A DNA stretch of 64,000 nucleotides from NCBI GenBank assembly GCA_045636945.1, contig JAZTYO010000023.1, positions 1 to 64,000 on the forward strand, written 5' to 3'. Under the pieces are notes generated by a model. The model worked only from the letters and a program-made list of their open reading frames with translations. It searched no databases and was not told the origin of the DNA. The position numbers were made by a program, and so were the translations under genes. Shown here in pieces: positions 1 through 8,792 of the stretch. Source of the DNA: UMGS172 sp045636945 (lineage in GTDB: Bacteria > Bacillota > Clostridia > Oscillospirales > Acutalibacteraceae). Every line of letters begins with the position of its first letter. The stretch's first letter is position 1.

Positions 1-1218
1 GTTAGAATTGAAGCACCGATTCCCAATAAAGCGGCTGTCGGTATCGAAGTTCCGAACAAGACCAAGAGCACAGTTTGTGTAAGAGAGATTATTGAATCTC
101 CGTCTTTTGCTAATTCCAAAAGCAAACTTACAGTAGCTTTAGGCCGTGATATTGCAGGTAATGTTGTTGTTGCTGATATTGCAAAAATGCCGCACGGACT
201 TATTGCAGGCGCAACCGGTTCCGGTAAATCGGTATGTATTAACTCGATTATTATGAGTATCCTCTTTAAGGCAACTCCCGAGGAAGTAAAGCTTTTGCTT
301 ATCGACCCCAAGGTTGTTGAATTAGGTATTTACAACGGTATTCCGCATCTTATCGTTCCCGTTGTTACCGACCCGAGAAAGGCTGCTGGTGCTCTCGGTT
401 GGGCAGTTATGGAAATGGAAAAGAGATACAAGCTCTTTGCCGAAAACGACGTTCGTAACCTCGCAGGCTTTAATGAGCTTGCAGAGAAACGTGACGACCT
501 TATTAAGATGCCGCAGATGGTCATTATTATCGACGAGTTGGCTGACCTTATGATGACCGCACCGGGAGAGGTTGAGGATTCTATCTGCCGATTGGCTCAG
601 AAAGCCCGTGCAGCAGGTATCTATCTTATCGTTGCTACACAGCGTCCGTCGGTTGACGTTGTAACTGGTCTTATCAAGGCCAATATTCCCACAAGAATCG
701 CATTTGCCGTTTCCTCACAGATCGATAGCCGTACCATTATCGACGTCAGCGGTGCTGAAAAACTGATGGGTAAGGGCGATATGCTGTTCTTCCCGACAGG
801 TGCTATCAAGCCAGAACGTATACAGGGTTGCTTTGTCAGTGACTCCGAGGTTGAAAAGGTTGTTCAGTACCTCAAGAGTGACCACAAGAATGAGTATGAC
901 GAGGACGTTATCAATGAAATTGAACGTCAGGCTGCCAAGGAAAAGGCTGCCAAGAGCGGTATGCCAGAGGATAGGGTTGACGACGACGGCGACCCGATGC
1001 TTGACGATGCTATCGAGTGTGTAGTTGAAGCAGGACAGGCTTCAACCTCACTGTTACAAAGACGCTTGCGTTTGGGTTATGCCCGTGCCGCAAGAATTAT
1101 TGATATGATGGAAGAGAGGGGAGTCGTAGGCCCTTATGAAGGCTCGAAGCCTCGTCAGGTACTTATCAGCAAGGAACAGTTGTTAGAGAGAAAAGCAGGT
1201 AGTTCGGACAATGAATAA
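1..1218 (+). CDS. ftsK: DNA translocase FtsK/SpoIIIE, C-terminal part (5' end outside window)
   Basis: The reading frame is open from base 1, so the start lies upstream of the window. This is the C-terminal motor of a septal DNA translocase, which pumps chromosomal DNA through the closing division or sporulation septum. The Walker A sequence GATGSGKSV lies near base 210, and Walker B (VIIIDELADLMM) near base 520. The last ~65 residues (LDDAIECVVEAGQAS onward) form the gamma winged-helix domain that reads KOPS-type orienting sequences. The N-terminal membrane domain is not visible, so FtsK and SpoIIIE cannot be separated. The stop overlaps the start of the next gene by 8 bp, which suggests translational coupling. 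Confidence 0.95.
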   Translation, partial: VRIEAPIPNKAAVGIEVPNKTKSTVCVREIIESPSFANSKSKLTVALGRDIAGNVVVADIAKMPHGLIAGATGSGKSVCINSIIMSILFKATPEEVKLLLIDPKVVELGIYNGIPHLIVPVVTDPRKAAGALGWAVMEMEKRYKLFAENDVRNLAGFNELAEKRDDLIKMPQMVIIIDELADLMMTAPGEVEDSICRLAQKARAAGIYLIVATQRPSVDVVTGLIKANIPTRIAFAVSSQIDSRTIIDVSGAEKLMGKGDMLFFPTGAIKPERIQGCFVSDSEVEKVVQYLKSDHKNEYDEDVINEIERQAAKEKAAKSGMPEDRVDDDGDPMLDDAIECVVEAGQASTSLLQRRLRLGYARAARIIDMMEERGVVGPYEGSKPRQVLISKEQLLERKAGSSDNE

Positions 1219-3106
1219 CGGTTTTCTTCCCGTTTCAAGAAAAGATATGTTACAGAGAGGGTGGGATGAGGTTGACTTCGTCATCGTAACGGGTGATGCT
1301 TACGTCGATCATCCTTCCTTCGGTACTGCCATTATATCCCGCGTGCTGGAAGCAAACGGGTATAAGGTTGGTATAATTTCACAGCCCGATTGGAGGAACG
1401 AGAACAGTATTACTGTTTTCGGTCGTCCGCGTTTGGGTTTTATGGTCAATTCTGGTAATATTGATTCAATGGTGGCACATTATACTGCCGCCAAAAAACC
1501 GCGTAGTGAGGATTTGTATTCGCCAGGTGCCAAGGCGGGTTTGCGTCCAGACCGTGCCGTTACGGTGTACTCAAAACTTATTCGTAAGGTTTATGGGTGT
1601 ATTCCGCTGATAATCGGCGGCGTAGAGGCTTCTCTGCGCCGTTTTGCTCATTATGACTATTGGTCGGACAGTGTAATGCCGTCGGTTATTATTGATTCCG
1701 ATGCCGACCTTCTGAGCTTTGGTATGGGTGAATTACAAACAAAAGAGATTGCCGACCGATTGAATAACGGAGAGCATATTTCACAGTTGACCGATATTGA
1801 CGGTACGGTTTATAAGACCGATTCGGTTGTTGGTATCAACGCTTTGACAGTACCTTCTTTTGAGGAATGCAAGGATTCAAAACGCAGTTATGCCATTGCT
1901 TGCAGAATTGAATATGACGAACAGGATTCTGTTCGCGGCAAGAAAATAGTTCAAAAGCACGGCAACGCTTACGTTGTTCAGAATAAGCCTATGCGAGTGC
2001 TGACAACCAAAGAACTTGATGCAGTTTATGCTTTGCCTTATGAGAGATACTATCATCCGATGTATGAGCCTTTGGGTGGTGTGCCTGCTATAAAAGAGGT
2101 TGAGTTTTCGATAACTCATAATCGCGGTTGCTTCGGCGCTTGTAATTTCTGTTCGATTGCCTATCACCAAGGTCGACAGATTGCCGTCAGAAGTGAAGAA
2201 TCCGTACTGAAAGAGGTTGAACTTTTAATAAAAAATCCTCATTTTAAAGGCTATATTCACGATGTTGGCGGACCAACGGCAAACTTCCGTCGGGTTTCCT
2301 GTCAGAAGCAGATTGAAATGGGTCTTTGTAAGGGTAAAAAATGCCTCGCACCGACACCTTGTAAGAATCTTGAATGCGACCATACAGAGTATCTGCAAAT
2401 GCTTCGTAAAATCCGCGCAATCAAGGGTGTTAAAAAGGTGTTTATCCGTTCAGGCATCCGTTTTGACTACCTTTTGGAGGATAAAAACGACGAGTTTTTC
2501 CGTGAACTTGTTGAACACCACGTCAGTGGTCAGTTAAAGGTTGCACCCGAGCATTGCTCAGATGCCGTGCTTGATAAAATGGGCAAACCTCATATCGAAA
2601 CCTACCGTCGGTTTGTTAAAAAGTTTTACAATATTACAAAACAAATAGGCAAGGAGCAGTACCTTGTTCCTTACCTTATGTCAAGCCATCCGGGTTGCCG
2701 AATGAGTGATGCTATTGAGTTGGCTCTGTTCTTGAAGCAAAACAAAATGCGTCCCGAACAGGTGCAGGATTTTTACCCGACTCCGGGTACAATTTCTACC
2801 TGTATGTACTATACCGAACTTGACCCATACACAATGGAACGCGTTTTCGTGCCTAAAACCCTATTACAAAAGGCTGAGCAAAGAGCTTTGTTGCAGTATT
2901 TCAAGCCCGAAAATAAGCCTATTGTACTGAAAGCATTAAAGGATTGCGGACGTACTGACCTTATCGGTACAGGACCCGATTGCCTTATAAATGTACCCGG
3001 TTACGGCAACAGAGCGAATAATCAAAACAGTAAGAAGCCCCATAAAGGCAACCCCCAAAAGCCCAAAGCCTTCAAAGCTAAGGGCAGATGGGAACCTAAG
3101 AGGTAA
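1211..3106 (+). CDS. YgiQ family radical SAM protein
   Basis: This 631-residue protein is full length for the YgiQ (UPF0313) family. An N-terminal domain (motifs DVIVTGDAYVDHPSFG-like, IGGVEASLRRFAHYDYW) precedes the radical SAM core. The CxxxCxxC cluster-binding motif is GCFGACNFC, near residues 306-314. A second cysteine-rich stretch near residue 375 (CKGKKCLAPTPC) may hold extra metal. The C-terminus is lysine-rich and low complexity. The in vivo substrate of the family is not known. It starts inside the ftsK stop region (ATGAATAA overlap) behind a weak AGG ribosome site, so translation is probably coupled. Confidence 0.9.
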   Translation: MNNGFLPVSRKDMLQRGWDEVDFVIVTGDAYVDHPSFGTAIISRVLEANGYKVGIISQPDWRNENSITVFGRPRLGFMVNSGNIDSMVAHYTAAKKPRSEDLYSPGAKAGLRPDRAVTVYSKLIRKVYGCIPLIIGGVEASLRRFAHYDYWSDSVMPSVIIDSDADLLSFGMGELQTKEIADRLNNGEHISQLTDIDGTVYKTDSVVGINALTVPSFEECKDSKRSYAIACRIEYDEQDSVRGKKIVQKHGNAYVVQNKPMRVLTTKELDAVYALPYERYYHPMYEPLGGVPAIKEVEFSITHNRGCFGACNFCSIAYHQGRQIAVRSEESVLKEVELLIKNPHFKGYIHDVGGPTANFRRVSCQKQIEMGLCKGKKCLAPTPCKNLECDHTEYLQMLRKIRAIKGVKKVFIRSGIRFDYLLEDKNDEFFRELVEHHVSGQLKVAPEHCSDAVLDKMGKPHIETYRRFVKKFYNITKQIGKEQYLVPYLMSSHPGCRMSDAIELALFLKQNKMRPEQVQDFYPTPGTISTCMYYTELDPYTMERVFVPKTLLQKAEQRALLQYFKPENKPIVLKALKDCGRTDLIGTGPDCLINVPGYGNRANNQNSKKPHKGNPQKPKAFKAKGRWEPKR

Positions 3107-3113
3107 TCTGTAA

Positions 3114-3356
3114 TTAGTGCGAGCCACTTGTCATGGGCATATCCATATCATTGCTGTCGCCTGCTTCGGTGTTATCTCTGAAGAGAAGGGAAATGCACCA
3201 AACTGCCGACAAAGCTACAAGTGTGTAGACGATTCGGCTGAAAAGTGCGTCCTGACCACCGAAAGCCCAGGCAACAAGGTCAAACTGGAAAAGACCGATA
3301 CTGCCCCAGTTAAGTCCGCCGATAATTAAAAGAATAAGACAGATTTTATCAAACAT
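3114..3356 (-). CDS. DUF378 domain-containing small membrane protein
   Basis: This 80-residue protein has two hydrophobic segments and the family motif GGLNWGSIGLFQFDLV near its N-terminus. DUF378 proteins are small inner-membrane proteins of unknown role. The ATG at 3356 is preferred because AAGGAGTG lies just upstream; the in-frame GTG at 3365 falls inside that ribosome site. The C-terminal tail (NDMDMPMTSGSH) is polar. It lies on the opposite strand, convergent with ygiQ and divergent from rlmD, so it is a single-gene transcript. Confidence 0.8.
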   Translation of the reverse strand: MFDKICLILLIIGGLNWGSIGLFQFDLVAWAFGGQDALFSRIVYTLVALSAVWCISLLFRDNTEAGDSNDMDMPMTSGSH

Positions 3357-3419
3357 TTTTATCACTCCTTTTCGTGTTTATTTTTGACCACGGTTACTTT
3401 TTTATTCAAAGGATAATTT

Positions 3420-4772
3420 ATGAAAAAGAATGATTTAATAAATTTAAAAATTATTGATACAACCTTACTCGGTGCAGGTGTCGGCAAAGCAGAGGGACTT
3501 ACCGTCTTTGTTAATTCTGCCGTTACGGGAGATGAGGTTGAAGCGCATATTTTAAAGGTTAAGTCCAACTGTGCTTTTGCCAAAATTTCAAAAATTATCA
3601 CCCCGTCCGAGTCGAGAGTAGATGCAAACTGTGGCTCATATCCTAAGTGCGGAGGTTGCAGTTTCCGTCATATCGATTATAAAAAAGAACTCCTGATAAA
3701 AGAAAATAATGTCAAAAATAATCTAAAACGAATCGGTACGGTTGAGCCCGAGTTTGAGCCGATTTTTGGACTTTCGGAAACCTTTTACCGCAATAAGGCA
3801 CAGTATCCCGTGAGTGTTGAAAAGGGTGAGCTTAAAATTGGATTTTTTGCAGGGCATAGCCATAGAGTTGTCGATTGTCCCGACTGTGCTTTGCAACCTA
3901 AAAAGTTTTCAAAGGCCGTTGCCGTTTTCAAAGAATTTTTGCTTGAAAACAATATTTCGATTTACGATGAGGAAACGCATAAAGGCCTTGTCCGTCACAT
4001 TTATTTTAGAAAAGCCGTCCAAACGGGTGAGATTATGGTCTGTCTTGTTCTGAATGGCGATACAATGCCAAAAACTGAGGCTTTTGTTGAAAAAATGCAG
4101 ACGGTTTTTGGGGACAACCTTAAATCGGTAGTTCTTAATATCAACAAAGCAAAAACCAATGTTATTATGGGTGAAAAATGCGTTGCGGTGTATGGAAAAG
4201 ACTGTATTACCGACATTTTGTGCGGTGTTAAGGTCAGAATTTCGCCGTTGTCTTTTTATCAGGTCAATCACGACGTTGCAGAAAAGCTTTATGAAAAAGC
4301 GTCCGAGTATGCCGAACCTAACGGCAAAACAGTGCTTGACCTTTACTGCGGCGCAGGTACAATAGGTCTTTCTATGGCTAAAAAAGCCAAGAAAATAATC
4401 GGTGTCGAGATAATTCGTGAAGCTATCGATGATGCTAAGTTTAATGCAAAGCAAAACGGCTTTGAAAACACCGAATTTTTCTGCGGTGATGCCGCAATGG
4501 CAGCTGAAAAGCTTAAAAACAACGGTGTTAAGCCCGATGTAATCATTGTTGACCCACCAAGAAAGGGCTGCGATGCTGAATTAATTAAGACTATAACGCA
4601 GGACTTTGCTCCTGAAAGAGTTGTATACGTTTCCTGCGACCCTGCAACCTTGGCCCGTGATTGCAAACTGTTCAAGGATATGGGCTACGATACAATAAAG
4701 GCTGCAACCTTTGATATGTTTCCAAGAACAGGGCATGTTGAAAGCGTTGTTAAACTAGAGAGGACAAAATGA
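3420..4772 (+). CDS. rlmD: 23S rRNA (uracil-C5)-methyltransferase, RlmD/RumA type with TRAM domain
   Basis: This 450-residue SAM-dependent methyltransferase forms 5-methyluridine in 23S rRNA. In order it has an N-terminal TRAM RNA-binding domain (about 1-60), a Fe-S cysteine set (CGSYPKCGGC, with a later CPDC), a central domain, and a Rossmann methyltransferase domain with DLYCGAGTIGLS and DPPRKGCD. The catalytic-Cys motif is VSCDPATLARD near residue 410. AAAGGA precedes the ATG. The gene overlaps the next, a paralogue, by 4 bp (ATGA). Which uridine is methylated (U747, U1939 or both) cannot be told from sequence. Confidence 0.9.
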   Translation: MKKNDLINLKIIDTTLLGAGVGKAEGLTVFVNSAVTGDEVEAHILKVKSNCAFAKISKIITPSESRVDANCGSYPKCGGCSFRHIDYKKELLIKENNVKNNLKRIGTVEPEFEPIFGLSETFYRNKAQYPVSVEKGELKIGFFAGHSHRVVDCPDCALQPKKFSKAVAVFKEFLLENNISIYDEETHKGLVRHIYFRKAVQTGEIMVCLVLNGDTMPKTEAFVEKMQTVFGDNLKSVVLNINKAKTNVIMGEKCVAVYGKDCITDILCGVKVRISPLSFYQVNHDVAEKLYEKASEYAEPNGKTVLDLYCGAGTIGLSMAKKAKKIIGVEIIREAIDDAKFNAKQNGFENTEFFCGDAAMAAEKLKNNGVKPDVIIVDPPRKGCDAELIKTITQDFAPERVVYVSCDPATLARDCKLFKDMGYDTIKAATFDMFPRTGHVESVVKLERTK

Positions 4773-5929
4773 GCGAAATTAATTTGAAATGTCCGCACCG
4801 TAAAAAATGCGGTGGGTGTCAGATACAAAACCTGACCTACGAAAAGCAGTTGAGCTTCAAGCAGGTCAAGGTTATAAAATTATTGGGTAAATACCACCAT
4901 GTCAATGAGATTATCGGTATGGACTATCCTTATCACTACCGCAACAAGGTGCAAGCTGCATTTGGCGAACGCAAGGGTGAGATTATCTCGGGTGTTTATC
5001 AATCTTCAACACATAATATCGTTCCCGTTGACAGTTGCCTTATCGAGGATGAAAAGGCTGACGAGATTATAGTAACCATCCGAAAACTGCTCAAAAGCTT
5101 TAAATTGCGTGCATTTAACGACGTTACAATGAAAGGTTTTTTGCGTCACGTTCTTATAAAACGAGGTTTCTCAAGCGGTGAGATAATGGTCGTACTTGTA
5201 ACGGCTTTTATGGAGTTTCCGAAGGAATCGCAGTTTGTGAATGCTTTGTTATCCCGATATCCCGAAATCACCACCGTTGTGCAGAACGTGAATAATAAAT
5301 TTACAAGCCTTATATTGGGAGAAAACAGCCGTGTGCTTTATGGCAACGGGTATATTGAAGAAGATCTGTGCGGTTGCCGTTTCAGAATCTCACCTAAGGC
5401 CTTCTATCAGATAAACCCCACACAAACCGAGGTTCTGTATAATAAGGCTATTGATTTTGCCGAGCTTACGGGTAAGGAAAAGGTACTTGACGCCTATTGC
5501 GGAACAGGTACTATCGGTATTATCGCATCTCAAAAAGCAGGAAAGGTTGTGGGTGTTGAGCTTAACCCCGATGCCGTTAAGGATGCCAAGGTCAATGCGG
5601 AGCTTAATAATGTCAAAAATATTGAGTTTTTTGAGGACGATGCAGGTAAGTTTATGGTCAAAACCGCCCGTAAAGGTGAGAATTTTGACGTTGTTATAAT
5701 GGACCCACCGAGAGCCGGTGCAAGCCTTGAATTCTTGCGTTGCTTGGTTGAATTGGCACCTGAAAGGGTAGTTTACGTTTCTTGCAATCCCGAAACCCTG
5801 GCGCGTGATCTGTCTTTTCTGACAAGAAAAGGGTATAGGGTCAAAAAGATCCAGCCCGTTGATATGTTCCCTCATACCGAACACGTTGAATGTGTCGTGA
5901 GCCTTAAGAAAGAAAAAAATGATGTGTGA
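4769..5929 (+). CDS. Second RlmD-family RNA (uracil-C5)-methyltransferase, TRAM-less
   Basis: This 386-residue paralogue of the upstream gene starts directly at the Fe-S cysteine motif (CPHRKKCGGCQ) and has no N-terminal TRAM domain. The methyltransferase domain is intact: DAYCGTGTIGII, MDPPRAGAS and the catalytic VSCNPETLARD. It overlaps the upstream copy by 4 bp, so the pair is translationally coupled. The likely role is methylation of another uridine in 23S rRNA or tRNA. Lack of TRAM suggests a different way of binding RNA. The substrate is inferred at family level only. Confidence 0.85.
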   Translation: MSEINLKCPHRKKCGGCQIQNLTYEKQLSFKQVKVIKLLGKYHHVNEIIGMDYPYHYRNKVQAAFGERKGEIISGVYQSSTHNIVPVDSCLIEDEKADEIIVTIRKLLKSFKLRAFNDVTMKGFLRHVLIKRGFSSGEIMVVLVTAFMEFPKESQFVNALLSRYPEITTVVQNVNNKFTSLILGENSRVLYGNGYIEEDLCGCRFRISPKAFYQINPTQTEVLYNKAIDFAELTGKEKVLDAYCGTGTIGIIASQKAGKVVGVELNPDAVKDAKVNAELNNVKNIEFFEDDAGKFMVKTARKGENFDVVIMDPPRAGASLEFLRCLVELAPERVVYVSCNPETLARDLSFLTRKGYRVKKIQPVDMFPHTEHVECVVSLKKEKNDV

Positions 5930-6635
5930 TTTGACCGCCAAACCTTTTAACCTATTTTCCGGCAACATTTTGAAAATTATTGCTCTTATAGCAATGACGT
6001 TTGACCATATCGGATTTTTATTGCTTCCGCAATATCAGATACTTCGTATCATTGGCAGGGTCGCATTTCCTATATTCAGTTATATGATTGCCGAGGGAAG
6101 TCGATATACCAAAAACCGAACAAAATATCTTATCATAATGGTTGTTTTTGGTGTTGCGTTTCAGATAGTATACTACGTTGCTGACCGTTCTTTGTTTCAA
6201 GGTGTTTTCATATCTTTCAGCTTAGGCATAGCTTTGATTTTCGCGATAGAAAATGCGATAAAACGCAAAAACCTTTTATCGGTAATAATCGCAGTTATAT
6301 TACTTGTTTTTGTCGGTTTTGTGTGCATCGGATTGCCAAAGATTCTGTCCGATTTTGGTTTTGAAATTGACTACGGCATTTTTGGCGTTTTGCTGCCCGT
6401 GTTTGCGTATTTTATGCCCAATAAGTTATTTAAGCTCGTTGGTGTAGCGGTTGCATTGGTCGGAATGAGCTTAATTATGGGTGGCAGACAGTGGTATTCA
6501 CTTATTGCCGTTCTTTTACTTGCGTTTTACAATGGTGAAAGAGGCAAATATAAAATGAAAAGCATCTTTTATCTCTACTATCCCGTTCATCTTGCTATCA
6601 TTTATGCGATAGATAATTTTGGTGTTTTGAATTGA
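5919..6635 (+). CDS. TraX family membrane protein
   Basis: This 238-residue polytopic membrane protein carries the family signature KIIALIAMTFDHIGF, followed by RIIGRVAFPIFSYMIAEG and a C-terminal YLYYPVHLAIIY. TraX of F-like plasmids acetylates pilin, but chromosomal homologues in Firmicutes are probably acyltransferases of unknown substrate. It starts within the last 11 bp of the preceding methyltransferase gene; an alternative ATG lies 3 bases later. No other conjugation genes are nearby, so this is not a conjugative element. Confidence 0.8.
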   Translation: MMCDLTAKPFNLFSGNILKIIALIAMTFDHIGFLLLPQYQILRIIGRVAFPIFSYMIAEGSRYTKNRTKYLIIMVVFGVAFQIVYYVADRSLFQGVFISFSLGIALIFAIENAIKRKNLLSVIIAVILLVFVGFVCIGLPKILSDFGFEIDYGIFGVLLPVFAYFMPNKLFKLVGVAVALVGMSLIMGGRQWYSLIAVLLLAFYNGERGKYKMKSIFYLYYPVHLAIIYAIDNFGVLN

Positions 6636-6645
6636 GGTGCAAATT

Positions 6646-7989
6646 ATGAAATTTATAAAAAATACGTTATGTGTGCTTATTGCTGTTGCAATTTTTGGCT
6701 TAACTGCCTGTAGCTCAGGTACTTCGGGAAGCTTTTCAAGACCGAGCTTCAGCTTTAACAACAGTAAGTTCAATGATAGCAGTAATGTTTCAAACAGTAG
6801 TATTACGGTTTCGACCGAGGATAATAAATTGGCACCGCTATCCACCGGAGCTTACTCTTTTTATAATGCTCGAGATTTCAAATACCTTTCTTTTAACGAC
6901 CGCAAGGTTACGACCGATACATTTGTTTCTGCTTGGAAGCTCGTAAAGGCTGACAACGGATTTTATGTTTATACCTGCACAACAGAACTACTGCTTGATA
7001 TCGATAATGCCGTAGTTTCAAGCGGTACTACCATAAAACTGTGGGAAAATACCGGATATAAAACTCAGATTTGGAAAATAACCCCCAATAATAACGGCAC
7101 GTATTCGTTTTTAAGCAGTGTCAACGAGAACTATTGTCTCGGCTTTGATAACGGAAATGCCGTTTTGCAGCTTAGAAACAACAATGATAAATCACAGGAA
7201 TGGTATGCTAATCCTACCGTTGATAATACCGTTAAAAATTACCGTGAGTATATCAGTGATGATGGAATTATTCAAATGCGTCTTCCTTTGAATATAACTG
7301 AGGTTATTTCAGATGCAAGACTTAAGCAGTGGACTAACGACCTTGAAAAAGCTTATTACACTTTCGAGGATTTGACCAGTTACAGACCTTATGATTTTGT
7401 TGTTGTTAAGGCATACGAGCCGATAACGAAATACGAAGGTGTGCTTGGCTATGTTTACGATAACTGCAATATAATCTATATTGACAGTGATTTCATTCGT
7501 ACCGATCTTGCCAAAATGACACAGCGTGTAAACGATTGGAATTTTTGCCTTTTGCACGAAATGGGTCACATGTTTGATAACTTCAGACCATGGGATTTTG
7601 AAGCTGAATTTTTCACGGATTTTAAGATTTCCTACGTTCTTGAGCAAAACGGTGCAGGTGCAGAGCTTTCGGAGTTTGGCACAGATTCTGTGCGCTACGG
7701 TAAGGATATTATGCTGTCTTATAAAGCTATGAGCGGTGATTTGTCCAAAAAATACGATGTTTTTGCACTTGCTTATAAATTCCTGCAGATAAAGGAGCAG
7801 ATTGGTTGGCAACCGATAAAATCAACCTTCTACAAGCTTCAGCAGGATGCCAATCTGTATGTAAATTACACTAAACAGCAGAAATTTGATTTGTTTGTCA
7901 ACACTCTTTCTTCCTATAGCGGAAAGAATATTAAGGGATATTTCACTGCCGCTGAATTGAATGCAATTGCAGCAGAGTTGAAACAGTAA
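6646..7989 (+). CDS. Lipoprotein with ricin-type lectin domain and M60-like metallopeptidase domain
   Basis: This is a secreted, lipid-anchored protein of 447 residues. The signal peptide ends in the lipobox LTAC (Cys22) and is followed by a serine/asparagine-rich linker. Roughly residues 70-190 look like a ricin-type beta-trefoil, with repeats containing QIW and QEW and the stretch NYCLGFDNGNAVLQL. The C-terminal half holds a zinc motif, HEMGH at 304-308, with acidic residues about 10-12 positions later, as in M60/enhancin-like peptidases that attack glycoproteins such as mucins. The ATG at 6646 sits behind GAGGTG. The peptidase family call is moderately sure; the substrate is unknown. Confidence 0.65.
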   Translation: MKFIKNTLCVLIAVAIFGLTACSSGTSGSFSRPSFSFNNSKFNDSSNVSNSSITVSTEDNKLAPLSTGAYSFYNARDFKYLSFNDRKVTTDTFVSAWKLVKADNGFYVYTCTTELLLDIDNAVVSSGTTIKLWENTGYKTQIWKITPNNNGTYSFLSSVNENYCLGFDNGNAVLQLRNNNDKSQEWYANPTVDNTVKNYREYISDDGIIQMRLPLNITEVISDARLKQWTNDLEKAYYTFEDLTSYRPYDFVVVKAYEPITKYEGVLGYVYDNCNIIYIDSDFIRTDLAKMTQRVNDWNFCLLHEMGHMFDNFRPWDFEAEFFTDFKISYVLEQNGAGAELSEFGTDSVRYGKDIMLSYKAMSGDLSKKYDVFALAYKFLQIKEQIGWQPIKSTFYKLQQDANLYVNYTKQQKFDLFVNTLSSYSGKNIKGYFTAAELNAIAAELKQ

Positions 7990-7993
7990 TGTT

Positions 7994-8776
7994 ATGAAAA
8001 GGATAAAGCTTGAACATAGTATTGTAATTCCGGAAAATTTCAATAATTTTTTTAACGGAGCAGATGTTTACGACAGCTCTTGTTCGAAAGAGGCTAAGGT
8101 TTATTTTATTGATAAAGGTCAAGGCTTTTTTCTGAAAACTTCCAAAAAAGGCAGCCTTGAGAGAGAGGCACTTATGACCGGTTATTTTAATAAAAAATGC
8201 CTTGGTGCCGAGGTTATCAATTATATTTCGGATGATTCGGATTGGCTTTTGACGACCGCCGTTAAGGGTGAGGATTGCACCTATCAGCAGTATCTTGATA
8301 ATCCAAAAAGACTTTGCGATACTTATGCAAACATACTGCGAATGCTTCACGAAACCGATTTTTCGGATTGTCCTATAAAGGACAGAATTTTGGAATATAC
8401 TGCGTTGGGTGAACAAAATTATCGCACCGATAATTTTGATAAATCTAATTTTCCTGATAGCTTTGGTTACGCTACGGCAGAAGATGCGTACAAAGTATTT
8501 TGTGAGGGCAAGCATCTTTTGAAAAACGAGGTGATGATTCACGGAGATTATTGCCTACCTAACGTAATGCTTGATGATTGGAAATTCTCGGGCTTTATTG
8601 ATGTCGGCAATAGCGGTGTCGGTGACCGACATATTGATTTGTTTTGGGCAACCTGGACACTTTGGTTTAATTTACACACAAATGATTATTATGACCGTTT
8701 TCTTGATGCCTACGGCAGAGATAAGGTTGATAATGATAAATTAAAAATTGTAGCCGCAGCAGAAGTGTTCGGCTGA
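7994..8776 (+). CDS. Aminoglycoside phosphotransferase (APH(3')-like) family protein
   Basis: This 260-residue kinase has the APH(3') length and layout. The Brenner/catalytic loop is HGDYCLPNVML near residue 184, followed by FIDVGNSGVGDRHIDL, which carries the metal-binding Asp. The nucleotide-binding lysine is probably in FFLKTSKKG near residue 50. Known enzymes of this shape phosphorylate kanamycin-type drugs, but many chromosomal relatives act on other small molecules. It lies 4 bp after the lipoprotein gene with a weak ribosome site. No mobile element flanks it, so resistance is only a possibility. Confidence 0.75.
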   Translation: MKRIKLEHSIVIPENFNNFFNGADVYDSSCSKEAKVYFIDKGQGFFLKTSKKGSLEREALMTGYFNKKCLGAEVINYISDDSDWLLTTAVKGEDCTYQQYLDNPKRLCDTYANILRMLHETDFSDCPIKDRILEYTALGEQNYRTDNFDKSNFPDSFGYATAEDAYKVFCEGKHLLKNEVMIHGDYCLPNVMLDDWKFSGFIDVGNSGVGDRHIDLFWATWTLWFNLHTNDYYDRFLDAYGRDKVDNDKLKIVAAAEVFG

Positions 8777-8792
8777 TTTGGAGGAAATTTTA

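Noticed and set aside
3909..4454. 181-codon minus-strand open frame inside rlmD
   Set aside because: Antisense shadow of a strongly supported methyltransferase gene.
5919..6635. TraX as a sign of a conjugative element
   Set aside because: No relaxase, type IV secretion, integrase or attachment site lies near; chromosomal TraX-like proteins are common in Firmicutes.
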